Positions 60,725 to 64,000 of a stretch of 64,000 bases of DNA are shown here, in pieces. A program made the translations under genes and the position numbers. The notes under the pieces were generated by a model, which was not told the origin of the DNA, did no database searches, and was given only the letters and a program-made list of their open reading frames with translations. Source of the DNA: Catellatospora coxensis (GTDB lineage: Bacteria; Actinomycetota; Actinomycetes; Mycobacteriales; Micromonosporaceae). The stretch covers positions 62,001 to 126,000 of the forward strand of contig NZ_BONI01000010.1 in assembly GCF_016862635.1 (NCBI RefSeq), given 5' to 3'. Within the stretch, counting starts at the first letter, position 1, and every line of letters starts with the position of its first letter.

Positions 60725-62464
60725 ATGCCGAACGGCCGTAACTCCACGGTCCGATCGCACCGGCGCGGTGGTGGCCGTCGCCGCAGCATCGCACCGTGGA
60801 TCGTCATCCCGACGGCGCTCGTGCTGATCGGTTCCGGTGCGACCATCGGCTACGTGTACGTCATCAAGGACTCGTGCAGCGGCAGCACCCAGGCCACTGT
60901 CGTGGCCGAACCGGGAACCGCCAACCTGCTGCGCGCGCTGGCCGGCAAGTGGGCCGAGACCAACCCGTCGGTCGACGGCGTCTGTGCCTCGGTGACGATC
61001 GGCGAGCAGGACACCGCCGCGACCGTGCGCGCGCTGGCCCGCGAATGGGACACGGCCGTCTCCGGCCCGGCTCCCGACGTGTGGGTCCCGCCGTCCAGCG
61101 CCTGGGTGAAGGCGGCCGCCGCCACCAGCGAGGCAGCCGACAAGGTCCTGCCGGACCGGCTGCCGAGCGTGGCGCGTACGCCCGTGGTCATCGCCATGCC
61201 GAAGGCCGCAGCCGAGAAGCTCGGCTGGCCCGACGCGAAGCTCGACTGGAAGGACCTGCTCGACAAGCTCGCCAAGGACAGCTCCGTCAAGGTCGGCATG
61301 AGCGACCCGGCGGCGTCCACGGCCGGCCTGCTGGCCCTGTCGGCGATCATCGACGCCGACGACAACACCGAGGTCGACCCGGAGGAGCTGGGCCGCGTCT
61401 TCGCGCTGGAGCAGCGCATGGCGCTGTACCGGACGACCACCGAGGAGCTGTTCGCCGAGTTCGTCAGCAGCGGCGGCAAGACGGTGAACGCGTTCCCGGC
61501 CCTGGAGCAGGACGTGGTCCGGCACAACACCGAGCACCCCGACCTGCAGCTGGTGGCCGTCTACCCGCAGAACGCCACCACCGAGGCCGACAACCCGTAC
61601 CTGGTGCTCAGGAACGCCTCCTGGACCAGCCCGCAGCGCTCCGCCGCGGCCGAGGCGTTCCTGGGCTACCTGCGCGGCGACGCCGCCCGCGGCGAGGTGC
61701 AGAAGCAGGGCTACCGCGACTCCAACCGCCAGCCCGGCCCGCAGCTGTCCACCGCCAACGGCGTGATCAGCAAGCTCACCGCCCTGCCGGGCGGCGTGCT
61801 GCTCACCGAGTCGATCACCAAGACGACGGAGACCTGGACCGCGCTCACCCGCCCCACCAACATGCTGCTGGTGCTCGACGTGTCGGGCTCCATGGGCGGC
61901 GTGGTGCGGGGCACCGGCGGCCAGACCAAGCTCGACCTGACCAAGGCGGGCGCGCAGGAAGCCGTCGACATGTTCGGCGACGACGCGCAGGTCGGGCTGT
62001 GGAGCTTCTCGTCCAAGCAGACCGGCAACCGGGCGTACAAGGAACTCGTGCCGCTGGGCAAGATGACCGAGGATGTCTCCGGCAAGCCCCGGCGCGACCA
62101 GCTCACGTCCAAGCTCAAGGGCCTGGAGCCGGGTGGCGCCACCGGCATGTACGACACGGTGTGGGCGGCGTACCAGTCCATGCAGAAGAACTACGTGCCG
62201 GGCGCGACGAACATGATCGTGCTGCTGTCCGACGGCGCGGACGACGACCAGCTGCAGGGCCTCAAGCTCGAGCAGCTGATCGAGAAGATCAACGGCGCGG
62301 ACAAGGAGCGGCCGGTCAAGGTCGTCACCATCGCCCTGGGCAAGCCCTCCAACAGCGAGGCCCTCGCCAAGATCTCGGCCGCCACCAAGGTCAGCACGTA
62401 CAGCTCCGAGCGCTCGTACGACATCGGCGCCGTCCTCCGCGCCGCCATCTTCGACTTCCAGTGA
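60725..62464 (+). CDS. Membrane-anchored substrate-binding protein with VWA domain
   Basis: 579 aa. Basic cytoplasmic N-terminus, one membrane helix (about 25-47), then an extracellular part. Residues about 55-360 resemble an extracellular solute-binding protein (VVAEPGTANLLRALAGKWAETNPSV, then PDVWVPPSSAWV, NPYLVLRNASW). About 378-575 form a von Willebrand A domain with an intact MIDAS: DVSGSMG (about 384) and LLSDGADDD. GCGGAGG precedes the ATG. Probably a surface adhesion or metal-dependent binding protein. Confidence 0.88.
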   Translation: MPNGRNSTVRSHRRGGGRRRSIAPWIVIPTALVLIGSGATIGYVYVIKDSCSGSTQATVVAEPGTANLLRALAGKWAETNPSVDGVCASVTIGEQDTAATVRALAREWDTAVSGPAPDVWVPPSSAWVKAAAATSEAADKVLPDRLPSVARTPVVIAMPKAAAEKLGWPDAKLDWKDLLDKLAKDSSVKVGMSDPAASTAGLLALSAIIDADDNTEVDPEELGRVFALEQRMALYRTTTEELFAEFVSSGGKTVNAFPALEQDVVRHNTEHPDLQLVAVYPQNATTEADNPYLVLRNASWTSPQRSAAAEAFLGYLRGDAARGEVQKQGYRDSNRQPGPQLSTANGVISKLTALPGGVLLTESITKTTETWTALTRPTNMLLVLDVSGSMGGVVRGTGGQTKLDLTKAGAQEAVDMFGDDAQVGLWSFSSKQTGNRAYKELVPLGKMTEDVSGKPRRDQLTSKLKGLEPGGATGMYDTVWAAYQSMQKNYVPGATNMIVLLSDGADDDQLQGLKLEQLIEKINGADKERPVKVVTIALGKPSNSEALAKISAATKVSTYSSERSYDIGAVLRAAIFDFQ

Positions 62465-62503
62465 CCGACGGCCGGGCACCCGCCCGGCCCCGCCCGCACG
62501 ACC

Positions 62504-62553
62504 GAGCCGCGCCGGCGGCCGCCCTCCACACGGGGCGCCCGCCGGCGCGGCTC
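62504..62553 (+). terminator. Terminator after the VWA gene
   Basis: GAGCCGCGCCGGCGG (62504-62518) and CCGCCGGCGCGGCTC (62539-62553), perfect 15-bp arms with a 20-nt loop, 40 nt after the stop. Confidence 0.75.
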
Positions 62554-62582
62554 GCGCTTTACGTCGACGCGCTTTACGTCGA
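62553..62582. repeat. 15-bp tandem repeat, two exact units
   Basis: CGCGCTTTACGTCGA repeats exactly at 62553-62567 and 62568-62582, joining the terminator to the palindrome at 62581. Confidence 0.8.
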
Positions 62583-62639
62583 CGTTGGCCTATCTCATCG
62601 ACTTTGGTCGCGAGAAACTCAATGAGATAGGCCAACGTC
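62581..62639. repeat. Long palindrome, 18-bp perfect arms
   Basis: GACGTTGGCCTATCTCAT (62581-62598) and its exact reverse complement (62622-62639) around a 23-nt loop. AT-richer than the surroundings and unlike the GC-rich terminators here. Confidence 0.8.
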
Positions 62640-62680
62640 TATGACGGGCGGAGCGCGGCGCAGGCGCGGCGGGGCGGGGC

Positions 62681-62714
62681 GGCGGGACGGGCGGGGCGGC
62701 GGGACGGGCGGGGC
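62681..62714. repeat. G-rich 17-bp tandem repeat
   Basis: GGCGGGACGGGCGGGGC occurs exactly twice in tandem just after the stop of the minus-strand chorismate gene. The plus strand has many runs of three to four G and could form a quadruplex. Confidence 0.7.
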
Positions 62715-62718
62715 GGTG

Positions 62719-63927
62719 TCAGAGGAGGCCGTGGAGGGCGGCGCGGACGGGGGCGGCTTTGGCGGCGGCTTCGGCTACCTCGGCGGCGGGGTCGGAGTCG
62801 ATGGTGATGCCGCCGCCGGCCCAGATGTGCAGGTCCTGGCCGTCGGCGGCGACCGTGCGGATGGTCAGGCCGAGGTCGATGCCGTCGGGGCCGATCCAGC
62901 CGAGCGCGCCCATGCTGACGCCGCGGCCGACCGGCTCCAGGGCGGCGATCTCGCGCAGCGCGGCGAGCTTGGGCGCGCCGGTGACCGAGCCGCCGGGGCA
63001 GATCGCCCGGAGCAGCTCAGCCAGGCCGGTGCCGGGCCGCAGCAGCGCGGTCACCTCCGACTCGGCCTGCCACAGGTCGGCCCAGCGGCGCACCGCGAAC
63101 AGCTCGGGCACCCGTACCGTGCCGGTCTGCGCGACGTGGGACAGGTCGTTGCGCTGCAGGTCGACGATCATGATGTGTTCGGCGCGCTCCTTGGGCGAGG
63201 AGAGCAGCTCGGCACGGCCGGCTTCGGTGGCCGGCGTGGTGCCTTTGATGGGCCGGGTGACGGCGTGCCCGCCACGGACCTCCAGCAGCGTCTCCGGGGA
63301 GGCGCAGCCGATCGCCCAGCCGTCGCCCTGCAGGATCCCGGCGTAGCGGGCCCCGGGCAGGCGCATGAGCCGGCGCAGCGCGGGCAGCGGGTCGCCGCCG
63401 TACCCGGCGGCGGCGTGGCCGACCATGTTGACCTGGTAAACGTCGCCGCGGGCGATGGCCTCGCGGACCGACTCCACCGCCTCGGCATGGCGCGAAGGGC
63501 TCCAGGAGGGCCGCCACGGGCCGAGCCGCCACGCCCCCACCGTTCGGCCGAGGTGGCCCGCGGACGGCTCCTGGAGGCGTAGGTTTGCCGTGTGTTCGTA
63601 TACCACGACGACCACGTCGGGCACGGCCGGCGCGGGGCTGGGCGCCCCGGGGCAGCCGCCGATCATGGCGGCCCCGCCCGCCGCGGACACGAACAGCGCG
63701 GCGCCGCAGACCTCGTGGGCCAGCCCCGCCAGGGACGGCCCGGACAGGTCGCCGACCGGCAGCCCGTGGCGGGCCAGGAAGTTCTCCACCAGCGTGGCCG
63801 GATCGCCCGGATCGCCCACACGCCACTCCAGCCGGGAGCGTTCCCATGCCTGGTCACGGCAGGTCGCCGGAATGCCGGGAATATCCCTGGCCGTCCCGTG
63901 GGTGGGGGCTAGACCGACTGGCTTCAT
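62719..63927 (-). CDS. pabB: Chorismate-binding enzyme, aminodeoxychorismate synthase component I-like
   Basis: 402 aa. C-terminal chorismate-binding domain: VREAIARGDVYQVNMVGHAAA, SPETLLEVRGGHAVTRPIKGTTPAT, RAEHIMIVDLQRNDLSHVAQTGTV, AICPGGSVTGAPKLAALREI and WAGGGITIDSDP. The PIKGT motif favours PabB over TrpE. The N-terminal 130 residues are weaker. No glutamine amidotransferase partner is visible in the window. The product would feed folate or a para-aminobenzoate-type metabolite. ATG start with a moderate ribosome site. Confidence 0.88.
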   Translation of the reverse strand: MKPVGLAPTHGTARDIPGIPATCRDQAWERSRLEWRVGDPGDPATLVENFLARHGLPVGDLSGPSLAGLAHEVCGAALFVSAAGGAAMIGGCPGAPSPAPAVPDVVVVVYEHTANLRLQEPSAGHLGRTVGAWRLGPWRPSWSPSRHAEAVESVREAIARGDVYQVNMVGHAAAGYGGDPLPALRRLMRLPGARYAGILQGDGWAIGCASPETLLEVRGGHAVTRPIKGTTPATEAGRAELLSSPKERAEHIMIVDLQRNDLSHVAQTGTVRVPELFAVRRWADLWQAESEVTALLRPGTGLAELLRAICPGGSVTGAPKLAALREIAALEPVGRGVSMGALGWIGPDGIDLGLTIRTVAADGQDLHIWAGGGITIDSDPAAEVAEAAAKAAPVRAALHGLL

Positions 63928-64000
63928 TCCGCTCGTCCGAAAGGTTGATATCTAGAAAGGGCCTGCGTTACCTGCTCGTAAAAGGCTCGTTCGGCTTGGT

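Noticed and set aside
60317-62635. A 772-codon minus-strand open frame
   Set aside because: Antisense of the VWA protein and decarboxylase genes, both with clear motifs.

Overview
The window is very GC-rich (roughly 70% or more by eye) and reads as chromosomal DNA of a filamentous actinobacterium. A Micromonosporaceae-type organism is my inference. It rests on the codon usage, the many secreted polymer-degrading enzymes with CBM2 or ricin-type modules, a Spo0M-like and a spore-associated-protein-like gene, PASTA-type kinase architecture, and many genes that look leaderless. I see no tRNA, rRNA, CRISPR array, prophage or replication origin.

Layout. 1-1.9 kb: the start of a minus-strand gene, then an IS200/IS605 element with a decayed tnpA and an intact tnpB. 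1.9-5 kb: a TetR regulator and a flavin monooxygenase/short-chain dehydrogenase operon that share a near-identical operator. 5-16 kb: secreted proteins (spore-associated-like protein, modular GH18 chitinase, PHB-depolymerase-like esterase, streptogrisin-like protease with a ricin-B domain), a LURP-one protein, and a SigE-type sigma factor with a membrane partner. 16-22.7 kb: SAP/hemerythrin protein, thymidine kinase, Atg22-like transporter, glycerophosphodiesterase, acyltransferase. 22.7-25.3 kb: cytochrome bd oxidase cydAB. 25.5-32 kb: CBM2 esterase, a protein of unknown function with a good SOS-box match, a two-component system. 32-34 kb: alr-ddl, the D-Ala-D-Ala branch of peptidoglycan synthesis. 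34-48 kb: mixed housekeeping and signalling genes, including a TPR-AAA+ ATPase divergent from two membrane genes, a PIN/RHH toxin-antitoxin pair and a PASTA kinase. 48-56 kb: ABC-F protein behind an attenuator-like leader, Spo0M, TSUP and EamA transporters. 56-60.6 kb: a three-gene NRPS-independent siderophore operon (two IucA/IucC synthetases and a PLP decarboxylase). 60.7-64 kb: substrate-binding/VWA protein and a chorismate-binding enzyme.

The structure least explained by the genes is a set of dispersed intergenic hairpin elements. One family is exactly 75 bp long with four copies. A second is exactly 46 bp (14-18-14) with three copies, and one of these forms the 3' end of alr. Two further long palindromes (25-bp and 18-bp perfect arms) are present once each. 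A second window-wide pattern is a -10-like hexamer placed 6-8 nt before the start codon, seen at about a dozen genes and one 29-codon micro-ORF, which suggests extensive leaderless transcription.
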